Positions 1 through 6,400 of a stretch of 8,206 nucleotides of DNA are shown piece after piece (positions within the stretch are counted from its first letter, which is position 1; every line of letters begins with the position of its first letter). This DNA comes from Ignavibacteriales bacterium. GTDB taxonomy: Bacteria; Bacteroidota; Ignavibacteria; Ignavibacteriales; Ignavibacteriaceae. The position numbers and the translations under genes were made by a program. The stretch lies in NCBI GenBank assembly GCA_020061995.1, contig JAGUXE010000203.1:1-8206 (forward strand), given 5' to 3'. The notes beneath the pieces are model-generated. The model ran no database searches. It saw only the letters and a list, made by a program, of their open reading frames with translations, and had not been told where the DNA came from.

Positions 1-218
1 GCTTTTTGCGGATGTAAAAAGTTAAAGGAAATCTTTTCCCACGGGTATGGATTCCAAAAATAAAATTAACTGCGGTATTGTGTTTTAACAACTTGTCCCG
101 ACCGTTAGCCAACGGACCGCAGTTGGATTATTGATTTTCCTTGCCATCAGATTAATTAGTACTCAGTAGTGAAGTTAAAAGTTAATCCGTAAAATCAGCC
201 CTGTTTAATTAATCTTTC
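1..218. other. Non-coding left flank downstream of the glycosidase gene
   Basis: No complete gene is visible here. One plus-strand frame is open from the left edge to a TAA at 61-63 (20 codons, beginning AFCGCKKLKEIF). It could be the tail of a gene converging on the glycosidase gene, but it is too short to support. The stretch also holds a long inverted repeat, listed separately, and a small one (CTTTTT at 2-7 with AAAAAG at 16-21). No rho-independent terminator with a clear T-run is seen for the minus-strand gene that ends at 219. Confidence 0.5.
68..124. repeat. 57-bp nested inverted repeat (hairpin or dispersed palindrome)
   Basis: AACTGCGGT at 68-76 is perfectly complementary to ACCGCAGTT at 116-124 (9 bp). 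Inside sits a second hairpin, CCGTT at 102-106 with AACGG at 111-115 around a 4-nt loop, directly abutting the right outer arm. It is more GC-rich than its surroundings and lies about 95 bp past the stop codon of the glycosidase gene. It may act as a transcript-end structure or be a dispersed intergenic palindrome; no T-run follows on either strand, so a classical terminator is not supported. Confidence 0.5.
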
Positions 219-2636
219 CTACTTGAGCAGAATCATTTTCCTTACATGGACAAACGAACCGGTCTGCAATTGGTAAAAGTATACACCGCTTGGAAGATTA
301 GCTGAACTCCATGTCAATTCATAAGTGCCAATTGATTTTTCTTCGTTAACAAGAGTTTCAATTTCTTCACCGAGTGGATTAAATATTTTTATTTTAACAT
401 GTGATAACTCCGGGATTGAATATTTTATAACTGAAGAACCATTAAAAGGATTAGGGTAGTTTTGGAATAATTTGAACTCTTCAGGTAAAACAGATTCATC
501 CTTAAGCCCGGCGGTGATAAAATGTGCGCGAAAATCATCAAGAGCTATTGCGCCATCATCTTTCTTAGAGTCATTCGTTTCAACAAGATAAGTGCGCGTC
601 CACTTAATCGGGAAAGTTAGTATCGCAGTTGGATTTGCCCAGCTTGGCACAGCATCACTCAGATCCACTTCAATATATTTCCAAATATTTATCCAATCAA
701 TTCCGGGATCGCCGCTTGTAAAATTGATCAGGAATATTTCGTTATCAACATCTTTAAATTCACCCCTGAGCCAATGCTTTTTTCCATCACCGAAAACCTG
801 AATGCTTAGTTTTTCCGGAGTACCCGATATTTGAATTTCTTTATTCAAATATAAAGCGCTGGTTCCGCCTGTGGTTAAACTGTAATAAAGCTTTCCGGAA
901 GTTGGAGCTGAAATAAAATTTGTACTATCATACACAAAACTGCACTGCGCCAAATTTACTCTTGTTCCGGTTAATGTGTATCCGGAAAGATCCGAAAAAT
1001 TATCAAGCATTATTGTAACCGATGTACCAACCGTAAGAGGAACTGACCCACTGATGGAATCAATCTCCGCAATTATCTCTCCATTGCCTGTATTTATTGC
1101 AGTAAAATAACCACCAGGAGTTATACTCCCCAAACCGCCTGTAACTGACCACTGAAAATCGGTCTGCTGGAGTAAAATTATATTGTTGTAATTATCATAT
1201 GCAGTGGCTGACATTTGTTGTGACTGTCCCGGTTGAAGAATAACCGGATTTGGTACTAATTGAATCTGTGAAAGCTTTGTCAGATGCACTACTGATGAAT
1301 CTTTAATATCACCAACAGCAGCATAAATATATCCGGAGACAGTATCGAATGCAGCTGTAAATACTCCTTGCTGGGATACACTGCCGATTGCCGGATCACA
1401 ACTCCAAACAATACTGCCGGAAGGAATGCTTAGGGGATTATAATGTTGATCAAATCCGGAAGCAGTAAGGTTTACACCTGAGCCTCCGATTGCGAATATT
1501 TCTTTTGGTTTAATTCTTATTTGTGCTAATGGTCCTGTCGGCGCAGTGCTAATTAACAAAAGACTATTTGCAACCGACCTTTCACCGCCAATATCAGAGG
1601 GGCTATTAACGATTGCGCCTCTTACTACCATTGTAGATGATCCGCCCCCGTCAAGATTTAATCCCTGATATACACCCCAGGTTTTCATATAATCACCAAG
1701 TTCTTTGTACGACATACCAACGCTCAATCCGGGTTGTCTTCCGTCAACAACAAAAAGAAAATATTTTGAAGAATCTGCGTTGAATCCAATGGCTGTGCGT
1801 GGATGACGATCGCCATTATCCTGATTAACAATTCCATTTTGTACGAGCCACGTATTTCCGCCTATAAGTTGTTCAAGTTTTGTAAATGCCGGAATTAACT
1901 TTAAAACAATTTTTATTGTATCGTCTTTAAATAAATTGTTTACTAAAAACGCACCTGATAAACCATTACCGGAGAGTACGGCTTTATTTTTTCCGATAGA
2001 CATATTCCCAACGCCGGCAATTATCGTATCGACAATACATCTAATAGTATCATTAACGAGCCAGTTATCAAGGGGAATAATCCTAACTTCAGCTCCAAAT
2101 TGATTGGTTGAAGTAGTGTTACCCATGAAGGAATTATAGATTATCAACTCATCTGCACTGCGAATTTTATTTACACCAGAAATACTTTTTGCACTGTCCC
2201 CTTTTATTATAGAACCTGAAAAGTTTTGCAATCCAATCATTGGATTTTTATTAATATCGAAAGCTGCGTTTAACCAATCGCTTGTTACTTTCAGCAGTTC
2301 GCCGTTTGCTACTTGAGTACCGACCTGCTCACCCGTACTTGTGTTATAAAAATCACCATTGATAGCGGCTACAACTCTATGTTCCTCAAAATTGTTGCGG
2401 GCTGTCATTGAAGATGTCTTTTCAAAAGCCTTAAGTTTATCACCGGCTTTAACCGATTGAAATTTTAACCATGGATTTTGAATATCAATCTTTATTACAT
2501 TTATATTCCATGGGCCTGAATCAATTACATGATGATATTGAACTACACCCGGTCCAATTATGATACTGTCAGGTGAACCTGCAAAAATAGAGGATGAAAA
2601 AAGAAAAATTGAGAAAAGGAGAATTCTGATTTTCAT
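219..2636 (-). CDS. Secreted phosphodiester glycosidase (NAGPA-domain) protein with T9SS sorting tail
   Basis: This 805-aa protein is predicted to be secreted and act outside the cell. A signal peptide is visible (residues 1-19, cleavage after SSIFA). Residues about 45-365 carry the hallmarks of the phosphodiester glycosidase family, named after the human 'uncovering enzyme' NAGPA: NGDFYN (93-98), HPRTAIGFN (278-286), VDGRQPG (297-303), NLDGGGSST (327-335) and GGERSVANSLLL (350-361). Family members cleave sugar-phosphodiester bonds; the substrate here is unknown. Two Ig-like repeats follow (about 371-455 and 456-540), then a beta-rich, carbohydrate-binding-like region (about 545-705), then a type IX secretion type A sorting domain (about 716-805) with FQNYPNPFN and a terminal KMILLK. 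The ATG start is supported by GGAG five bases upstream and by the signal peptide. It looks monocistronic, with a promoter just upstream. The catalytic and sorting domain calls are firm; the middle domains are inferred from pattern only. Confidence 0.93.
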   Translation of the reverse strand: MKIRILLFSIFLFSSSIFAGSPDSIIIGPGVVQYHHVIDSGPWNINVIKIDIQNPWLKFQSVKAGDKLKAFEKTSSMTARNNFEEHRVVAAINGDFYNTSTGEQVGTQVANGELLKVTSDWLNAAFDINKNPMIGLQNFSGSIIKGDSAKSISGVNKIRSADELIIYNSFMGNTTSTNQFGAEVRIIPLDNWLVNDTIRCIVDTIIAGVGNMSIGKNKAVLSGNGLSGAFLVNNLFKDDTIKIVLKLIPAFTKLEQLIGGNTWLVQNGIVNQDNGDRHPRTAIGFNADSSKYFLFVVDGRQPGLSVGMSYKELGDYMKTWGVYQGLNLDGGGSSTMVVRGAIVNSPSDIGGERSVANSLLLISTAPTGPLAQIRIKPKEIFAIGGSGVNLTASGFDQHYNPLSIPSGSIVWSCDPAIGSVSQQGVFTAAFDTVSGYIYAAVGDIKDSSVVHLTKLSQIQLVPNPVILQPGQSQQMSATAYDNYNNIILLQQTDFQWSVTGGLGSITPGGYFTAINTGNGEIIAEIDSISGSVPLTVGTSVTIMLDNFSDLSGYTLTGTRVNLAQCSFVYDSTNFISAPTSGKLYYSLTTGGTSALYLNKEIQISGTPEKLSIQVFGDGKKHWLRGEFKDVDNEIFLINFTSGDPGIDWINIWKYIEVDLSDAVPSWANPTAILTFPIKWTRTYLVETNDSKKDDGAIALDDFRAHFITAGLKDESVLPEEFKLFQNYPNPFNGSSVIKYSIPELSHVKIKIFNPLGEEIETLVNEEKSIGTYELTWSSANLPSGVYFYQLQTGSFVHVRKMILLK

Positions 2637-2668
2637 ATTAGCTCCATAAAATTTCAGAATAAATAAAT

Positions 2669-2697
2669 ACTATAAAGTGTTCATGTAAAAATAACAA
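2669..2697 (-). promoter_or_regulatory. Sigma-70-like promoter for the glycosidase gene
   Basis: On the minus strand, TTGTTA (2692-2697) and TATAGT (2669-2674) are separated by exactly 17 bp. This places the predicted start about 25 bases before the ATG, leaving room for the GGAG ribosome site. A perfect TATAAT also lies farther upstream (2711-2716) but without a good -35 box. The region is AT-rich, so chance matches are possible. Confidence 0.5.
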
Positions 2698-3068
2698 ATT
2701 GATTTGTCTTATTATACCTTCGAAAATAACTTCGTTTGATATTGTAAATAGTCCAAAAAGGTTTATTTGAGGAATGCAATTTTTCGTCATTTATTGAAGT
2801 TGCGCAAAAATCCCCAAAGGGCGCTCCTATGGAACTTGAACACCCGTTGTGTTGTTAGTAAACCCGAAAAAGAATTTTTTATATTGGTCGGCTTTGAGAA
2901 TCCACAATACCCGGGAGATACTAAATAAGCCTTGAGCAAATAGTATAAGTTAAATGAAAGAATAGGATATTCAAGATATTCTATTTTAATTTGTGAAAGA
3001 ATTAATGTATTTTTAAAACAAGTTTTTTGAGTTATTGAATTCACACTAACATTTCATAGTTACTTTAT
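2698..3068. other. Non-coding spacer between glycosidase gene and tRNA-Arg
   Basis: I see no convincing gene here. A minus-strand frame of 85 codons (2787-3044) starts at GTG without a ribosome site and resembles no family I can name. The stretch 2800-2935 is visibly richer in G+C than its AT-rich flanks and contains short hairpins: CCAAAGG (2814-2820) with CCTATGG (2826-2832), and GGCTT (2890-2894) with AAGCC (2927-2931). It may be a structured or repeated intergenic element. A tandem GATATTC pair sits near 2970. The tRNA promoter must lie at the right end of the spacer, but I find no clear -35/-10 pair. Confidence 0.4.
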
Positions 3069-3142
3069 GCGCCCGTAGCTCAATTGGATAGAGCATTTGA
3101 CTTCGGATCAAAGGGTTTGGGGTTCGAGTCCCTACGGGCGTA
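3069..3142 (+). tRNA. tRNA-Arg (anticodon TCG)
   Basis: A complete 74-nt cloverleaf can be folded. The acceptor stem is GCGCCCG (3069-3075) with CGGGCGT (3135-3141), giving six Watson-Crick pairs and a G1-U72 wobble. The D stem is GCTC/GAGC (3078-3081, 3091-3094), the anticodon stem TTTGA/TCAAA around loop CTTCGGA (3101-3107), and the T stem TGGGG/CCCTA around TTCGAGT. The anticodon TCG (3103-3105) reads CGA, arginine. The discriminator base is A at 3142 and CCA is not encoded. The gene faces the element to its right, so its 3' end is the likely integration target. The wobble at the first acceptor pair is unusual and could reflect replacement of the tRNA 3' end by integration. Confidence 0.95.
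3118..3142 (+). other. Candidate attachment site (tRNA 3' end)
   Basis: The 3' part of tRNA-Arg (T arm and acceptor strand) is the standard target for tyrosine-integrase elements. Here it marks the exact boundary between host-type sequence and a one-directional block of phage/plasmid-like genes. No second copy of this segment occurs in the window, so the partner site would have to be beyond position 8206. The call rests on position and gene content only. Confidence 0.35.
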
Positions 3143-3417
3143 CACTTAAACGCTAAAAATAAGCTGATTTTTAACTTTAATGATGTCCAAAAATCCCCTA
3201 CTTTTTACAACCTTTGAAAATTAATCAAATTTCACTGAACAGTTTCCTGTACACCTTTTCATTCAAGGGAAGTGTTCTCGCTTTTAAATATTGAAAGAAC
3301 AAAAAGAAAAAGCCCGATTCTCGGAACTGCGGGTCATCACACCCTTAAAACCGAAAACGAGCTTTCTCAAAAAATCTATGTTTATTTGTGATGATTGCAG
3401 TTTTATTTAAAAATATT
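3143..3417. other. Non-coding junction between tRNA and first element gene
   Basis: No gene is visible. Just past the tRNA is a palindrome, TAAAAAT (3154-3160) with ATTTTTA (3167-3173), which could end the tRNA transcript. The rest is AT-rich and holds a probable terminator for the leftward operon, listed separately. Integrase arm-binding sites often lie in such a junction, but I could not identify a repeated arm motif. Confidence 0.4.
3301..3324 (-). terminator. Probable rho-independent terminator of the leftward element operon
   Basis: Read on the minus strand, a short stem CCGA-GAA-TCGG (3314-3324) is followed directly by GC and a T-rich run (3301-3312). An alternative longer stem pairs CCCG (plus-strand 3330-3333) with CGGG (3313-3316) and ends at the same T-run. 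It lies about 95 bp past the stop of the excisionase-like gene and would keep leftward transcription from running antisense into tRNA-Arg. The stem is short, so strength is uncertain. Confidence 0.5.
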
Positions 3418-3621
3418 CTATCCGTTTAACCTTCTGGTTTTCTTATAGTCTTTTGCTTTCTGATTCAAATAGACAAACTTAGTTCCTTCAATCTCAACAT
3501 AATCAACTACATCATTATCCATAAGAGGATAAACCCATTTCCGGGAAAGACCTTTTTCCTTAGCAAAATTAGAAGCACTTCTCAACTTTGCAACTTCGAT
3601 ATTTGTTTTCTCTATTTTCAT
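3418..3621 (-). CDS. Small excisionase-like helix-turn-helix DNA-binding protein
   Basis: This 67-aa basic protein has a segment 'ASNFAKEKGLSRKWVYPLM' (about residues 16-34), which fits the MerR/excisionase-type helix-turn-helix: an alanine-rich first helix, Gly turn, and a 'SRxWVY' recognition helix. A beta-wing-like stretch 'VDYVEIEGTKFVYLN' follows (about 39-53) and a basic tail closes it. Such proteins bend DNA at attachment sites (Xis) or act as small repressors. Its place as the gene nearest the tRNA, and a consensus-like promoter in the 40-bp gap upstream, suit a directionality factor regulated apart from the replication operon. The ATG at 3619-3621 has only a weak ribosome site (GTGG, three bases away), and the predicted transcript start would be very close to it. 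The DNA-binding fold is fairly likely; the excisionase role is inferred from position. Confidence 0.75.
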   Translation of the reverse strand: MKIEKTNIEVAKLRSASNFAKEKGLSRKWVYPLMDNDVVDYVEIEGTKFVYLNQKAKDYKKTRRLNG

Positions 3622-3629
3622 CTACCACA

Positions 3630-3658
3630 AAAATAATACTTTAAAAGACCAATGTCAA
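3630..3658 (-). promoter_or_regulatory. Candidate promoter for the excisionase-like gene
   Basis: On the minus strand a perfect TTGACA (3653-3658) is followed after 17 bp by TATTTT (3630-3635). It sits in one of the few real gaps in this gene block, between the stop at 3662 and the ATG at 3621. Predicted transcription would begin close to the start codon, giving a leader of only a few bases or none. Confidence 0.42.
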
Positions 3659-3661
3659 GAA

Positions 3662-3874
3662 CTATTTATTAAAGTCAGATATTTCTATCAGGATTACTTT
3701 GGAACTTGCCGGGTTGATATTCCTTTTGTTTAACTCTGATTCAACATCACCTTGAATAACTTCACCATTTATCAATAGTTCATTATTTCGTTTATCGTGA
3801 ATAACAAGTAAGGCTTGTTCATCCCCTTTAATGGCTTCCTCAATTTTTTTTATTCTATTCAGTAAGCTGTTCAT
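3662..3874 (-). CDS. Small protein with N-terminal helix, unknown function (70 aa)
   Basis: I do not recognise a named family. The first helix, 'LLNRIKKIEEAIKGDE' (about residues 4-19), looks like a short coiled coil. It leads into beta-rich segments 'ALLVIHDKRNNELLINGEV' and a C-terminal 'KVILIEIS'. The N-terminal half resembles that of the 91-aa protein encoded just upstream (KxIE helix, then a hydrophobic strand ending in Asp), so the two may be distant paralogues. The ATG at 3872-3874 lies inside the end of that upstream gene (20-bp overlap), with a purine-rich GGAAAAAG upstream as ribosome site, indicating translational coupling. There is no signal peptide or membrane segment, so it is probably cytoplasmic. 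Its position behind the primase-helicase suggests an accessory role in the element, but nothing in the sequence defines it. Confidence 0.72.
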   Translation of the reverse strand: MNSLLNRIKKIEEAIKGDEQALLVIHDKRNNELLINGEVIQGDVESELNKRNINPASSKVILIEISDFNK

Positions 3875-4130
3875 TTTTCTTTTTCCACTTTTTAAATAAA
3901 AAATCCTCGAGCTTCACATTTGGACTTAGATATAGTTTGGCTTTTTCGGCAGTCTTAATATACTCCCAATTCTGAACATACGTCCAGTGCAATCGGGAAC
4001 CATATTTTTTATTAAATTTTTGCAATACCTCGTCGAGAATTTCATCATCTTTGACTAATACAGCGTAGACAGGCTTTGCATTCCCCATTAGCTTTTCTAT
4101 GTTCTTTAATTTTGCTTCTATGTTACTCAT
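3855..4130 (-). CDS. Small protein with N-terminal helix, unknown function (91 aa)
   Basis: No family is recognised with confidence. Residues about 4-16 ('IEAKLKNIEKLMG') form a coiled-coil-like helix, followed by a hydrophobic strand 'VYAVLVKDDE', a basic aromatic middle with 'HWTYVQNWEY' (about 49-58), and a lysine-rich C-terminus. Start ATG (4128-4130) overlaps the stop of the upstream gene as ATGA, with GGAG eight bases before it, so it is translationally coupled to the 92-aa protein. Its end overlaps the next gene by 20 bp. The helix motif recurs at the C-terminus of the 92-aa protein and the N-terminus of the 70-aa protein, suggesting mutual interaction or duplication. Small helical proteins of this style are often found in phage and integrative elements; a specific function cannot be given. 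Confidence 0.75.
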   Translation of the reverse strand: MSNIEAKLKNIEKLMGNAKPVYAVLVKDDEILDEVLQKFNKKYGSRLHWTYVQNWEYIKTAEKAKLYLSPNVKLEDFLFKKWKKKNEQLTE

Positions 4131-4405
4131 CGTTTCATCTCCAATTGGGACTCAATTTCATGTAGGCGAGCCTCTAAATCTGAATCTTTACAAATCGAGA
4201 CATAATTTATCAACAAATAACAGAGTGTTTTTGCCTCTTGATTTTGTAGATTGCCCTTCATGAATTCACTTATGATTTTTGACAATAGATTTTTTGCGTC
4301 TGAAATATCCCGGATTTTTGCCCTGTGTTTAATAAGGGGGATACCCTGAATGACCGATTCAGCATATTCGCTATTTTTAGCTTGCTTTGATATTCTTTTG
4401 CTCAT
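4127..4405 (-). CDS. Small helical protein of mobile-element type, unknown function (92 aa)
   Basis: The protein is almost entirely helical and charged. A central segment 'DAKNLLSKIISEFMKGNLQNQEAKTLCYLLINY' spans about residues 37-69 (shown only in part here: DAKNLLSKIISEFMKG), and a C-terminal coiled-coil piece 'LEARLHEIESQLE' ends it. I recognise the general look (a helical repeat followed by an LExRLxxIE tail) from small proteins of phages and integrated elements, but cannot assign a role. The start chosen is ATG at 4403-4405, giving MSKRIS; it has GAGG six bases upstream. A TTG four codons earlier keeps the frame open but would place that ribosome site inside the coding sequence, so it is rejected. 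The 53-bp gap after the primase-helicase gene could hold a weak internal promoter, though none is convincing. It overlaps the next gene by ATGA. Confidence 0.75.
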   Translation of the reverse strand: MSKRISKQAKNSEYAESVIQGIPLIKHRAKIRDISDAKNLLSKIISEFMKGNLQNQEAKTLCYLLINYVSICKDSDLEARLHEIESQLEMKR

Positions 4406-4458
4406 TCTACACCTCAATTACTCTTTATATTATGTTCAATTATTAATGGTTTTCAGTT

Positions 4459-6258
4459 TTAAACCTCAGTTATCTGTAGGTTTCTCTTCTGCATCCGTAA
4501 AGGAATTTTCCCCAGTCCACCCTTTCGGTTCTTCAATATTCCAAGATTTAAACTAAAATCAGTTTGTTCAAACTCCGATCGTAAATCTCTATCTTTCCAT
4601 AGAGCAAGAACAAAATCACTTGCTTCATCAACAGAGCCTGAATCTCGTGCTGCCCCCATCTCTAATTCGTCAAACTCTGAATATTTTTTTGTTACTTGAC
4701 TCAAATAAATTATCGGTACGTTCATTTCTTTTGCAACATCCTTCATTCCTCTTGCTACCCTCGATACTTGCTCATACAAGTCATTCCCCTTCTCTTTCAC
4801 GAGCCCAAGATAATCGATCAGTATTAATCCGGTTTTCTTCTGATAAATATTATTCTCAGCAAATGCTATGAAGTGTTTTATTTGCTCTAAAGAAAGTCCG
4901 CTTTTAGTTATGGTGTAGAAACTACCATATTCGTCAAAAACAATTTTTGCTTTAACTTTCAATTCGGAATTACCATCTCGAAACATATTTTCAAGTTCAT
5001 AACCCGATAATCCTGTATCAATTTGAAAAGTTCTCTCGACTACACTTGTAATAGGCATTTCCAAACTAAAGAATAATACTGGCTCTTTAGAAAGCTTTGC
5101 ATGGTTCATTCCTATATTTTGTAAGAAAGCACTTTTACCTACTGATGTTTTTCCCAAAATGCAAAGTGTTTCACCCGGGATTAGTCCCCTTAGCTTCTTA
5201 TCAATCAATGGAAATCCTGTTTTTACTTTAACTGAATCCATTACTGAAACATATTTTTGATATTCATTAACAGCATCACGTAAAGAGAAAATATCTATTC
5301 TATTAATTGTGGAATTGTTATTCCTTTTTGAATACTCAAAGGCAAGTTTACCTTCCTTTTCTAATCGGTCAGTCGGAAGCTGAGGTGAGTTTTTTAAATT
5401 CCATAATTTTAACATTTCTAATGTATATTCCTGATCAAAGCCTTGTTTTACAAATAGAGCAACTAACTTTGTCAAAGCAGCATGTCTATTTCCTTCGCCA
5501 CAGCCATTTCTAAGTAAGTTTAAGACTTCATCTCTTTTTGTTTCTTCAACTTTTTCCTTGATTGTTGGTTGGAAATTGAAATTATGGTTTGACCATTTGA
5601 GATATAATTCCTTCAATGCCGGTACTTCGGTCATCTCAGATGAAGATAAATATTCAACCTTATGAGGGTTTTTTGCTAATACTTTTATCTCATCAATGGA
5701 AAGATTTTCAAATTCCTCCAAGCTTAATGGAATCTTATACAAACCACTTTTTGAATTGATTGTATTGGTTAATCTAAATAAACGCCGGATTTCATATATT
5801 GAAGAATCTATAAATCTAAATCCATCAGCTACTTCTAATGCAATATTTTTATATATCTGCCAAAAATCATCACTCGGTTCCGGTTTTTCATTTATAATTT
5901 CGAATGGTAACGTAATATGGAATCCTTTGCTACCACTAAAAGCAATCCTAAGATAATTTAAAGGGCAATCGTAATTATGCAGCAATCTTAAGCAAAAACG
6001 AGTAACCTCTTTTTTCACTTCGTTTAAATCCTCACCATCAAAATCGAAGACTAAACTGTCAGAAAGATGCTTTCCGACGAATCCCTTTACGCTCTTAGTC
6101 TGCTCAACATAATCTTTCAAGCTTTCATCAAATAGGAAAATCCCTCTGTAGCAGTCTGTGTTTACTCCGTTAAGTTTAAACTCGTCTGCTTTAAATATTT
6201 TATTCCGGTTGATAATTCCACCGACTACAAACTCAGAAAAAAATCCAGTTAGCTTCAT
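4459..6258 (-). CDS. Primase-helicase fusion: AEP-type primase plus DnaB-family helicase
   Basis: This 599-aa replication protein would make primers and unwind DNA for the element. Residues about 30-190 look like an archaeo-eukaryotic primase (AEP) domain: catalytic DFD at 72-74, SGSKGFH at 108-114 and an acidic motif III at D151, followed by 'RRLFRLTNT' and 'KSGLYKIPL' as in small-subunit-type primases. Residues about 245-312 resemble a PriCT linker (GEGNRHAALTKL; WNLKNSPQLP). Residues about 345-599 are a DnaB-family RecA motor: Walker A GKTSVGKS (369-376), Walker B LILIDYLGL (478-486), sensor Gln521 in IIYLSQ, EASDFVLALW (545-554) and the arginine-finger-like KNRKGG (576-581). All key residues appear intact. 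Start ATG overlaps the stop of the small upstream gene (TAATG) with GAGG eight bases before it. DNA-directed primer synthesis is inferred from the family. Carrying its own helicase implies the element may not need to recruit host DnaB. Confidence 0.92.
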   Translation of the reverse strand: MKLTGFFSEFVVGGIINRNKIFKADEFKLNGVNTDCYRGIFLFDESLKDYVEQTKSVKGFVGKHLSDSLVFDFDGEDLNEVKKEVTRFCLRLLHNYDCPLNYLRIAFSGSKGFHITLPFEIINEKPEPSDDFWQIYKNIALEVADGFRFIDSSIYEIRRLFRLTNTINSKSGLYKIPLSLEEFENLSIDEIKVLAKNPHKVEYLSSSEMTEVPALKELYLKWSNHNFNFQPTIKEKVEETKRDEVLNLLRNGCGEGNRHAALTKLVALFVKQGFDQEYTLEMLKLWNLKNSPQLPTDRLEKEGKLAFEYSKRNNNSTINRIDIFSLRDAVNEYQKYVSVMDSVKVKTGFPLIDKKLRGLIPGETLCILGKTSVGKSAFLQNIGMNHAKLSKEPVLFFSLEMPITSVVERTFQIDTGLSGYELENMFRDGNSELKVKAKIVFDEYGSFYTITKSGLSLEQIKHFIAFAENNIYQKKTGLILIDYLGLVKEKGNDLYEQVSRVARGMKDVAKEMNVPIIYLSQVTKKYSEFDELEMGAARDSGSVDEASDFVLALWKDRDLRSEFEQTDFSLNLGILKNRKGGLGKIPLRMQKRNLQITEV

Positions 6259-6371
6259 TAGAAATCCCTCTTCATTGTTTTAAGTAGCATAACCATTTTT
6301 TCTTTTAAAGGTAATTGCCACCATATATGAATAATTTCACTTTTGGAAATAAGCCATCCGTAAGTAATCAT
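6258..6371 (-). CDS. Small unannotated-size ORF (37 aa, or 48 aa from an upstream ATG)
   Basis: In the 142-bp gap between the initiator and the primase-helicase lies a short open frame coding for a tryptophan-containing peptide beginning MITYGWLISKSEIIHIWWQL and ending KTMKRDF. Its ATG (6369-6371) has a near-perfect ribosome site, GGAGG, six bases upstream, and its stop overlaps the primase-helicase start as TAATG. The frame stays open to another ATG at 6402-6404, which overlaps the initiator's stop codon as ATGA and would add MKRLNKKWRAK; I prefer the inner ATG for its ribosome site. Coupling at both ends argues that it is translated. Either the peptide has a role in replication, or it is a translation relay that sets the level of the primase-helicase. 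No family is recognised. Confidence 0.6.
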   Translation of the reverse strand: MITYGWLISKSEIIHIWWQLPLKEKMVMLLKTMKRDF

Positions 6372-6400
6372 TTTAGCCCTCCATTTTTTATTCAATCTTT

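Noticed and set aside
2787..3044. Minus-strand open frame of 85 codons in the spacer before the tRNA
   Set aside because: It begins at GTG with no ribosome site, spans regions of clearly different base composition and shows no protein-like pattern; more likely non-coding or a repeat.
2805..3198. Direct repeat CAAAAATCCCC at 2805-2815 and 3188-3198, flanking the tRNA
   Set aside because: Eleven bases of low complexity in AT-rich DNA can recur by chance, and the copies do not match a target duplication or att core.
4406..4417. TTG start four codons upstream for the 92-aa protein
   Set aside because: The GAGG ribosome site would then lie within the coding region; the ATG at 4403-4405 is correctly spaced from it.
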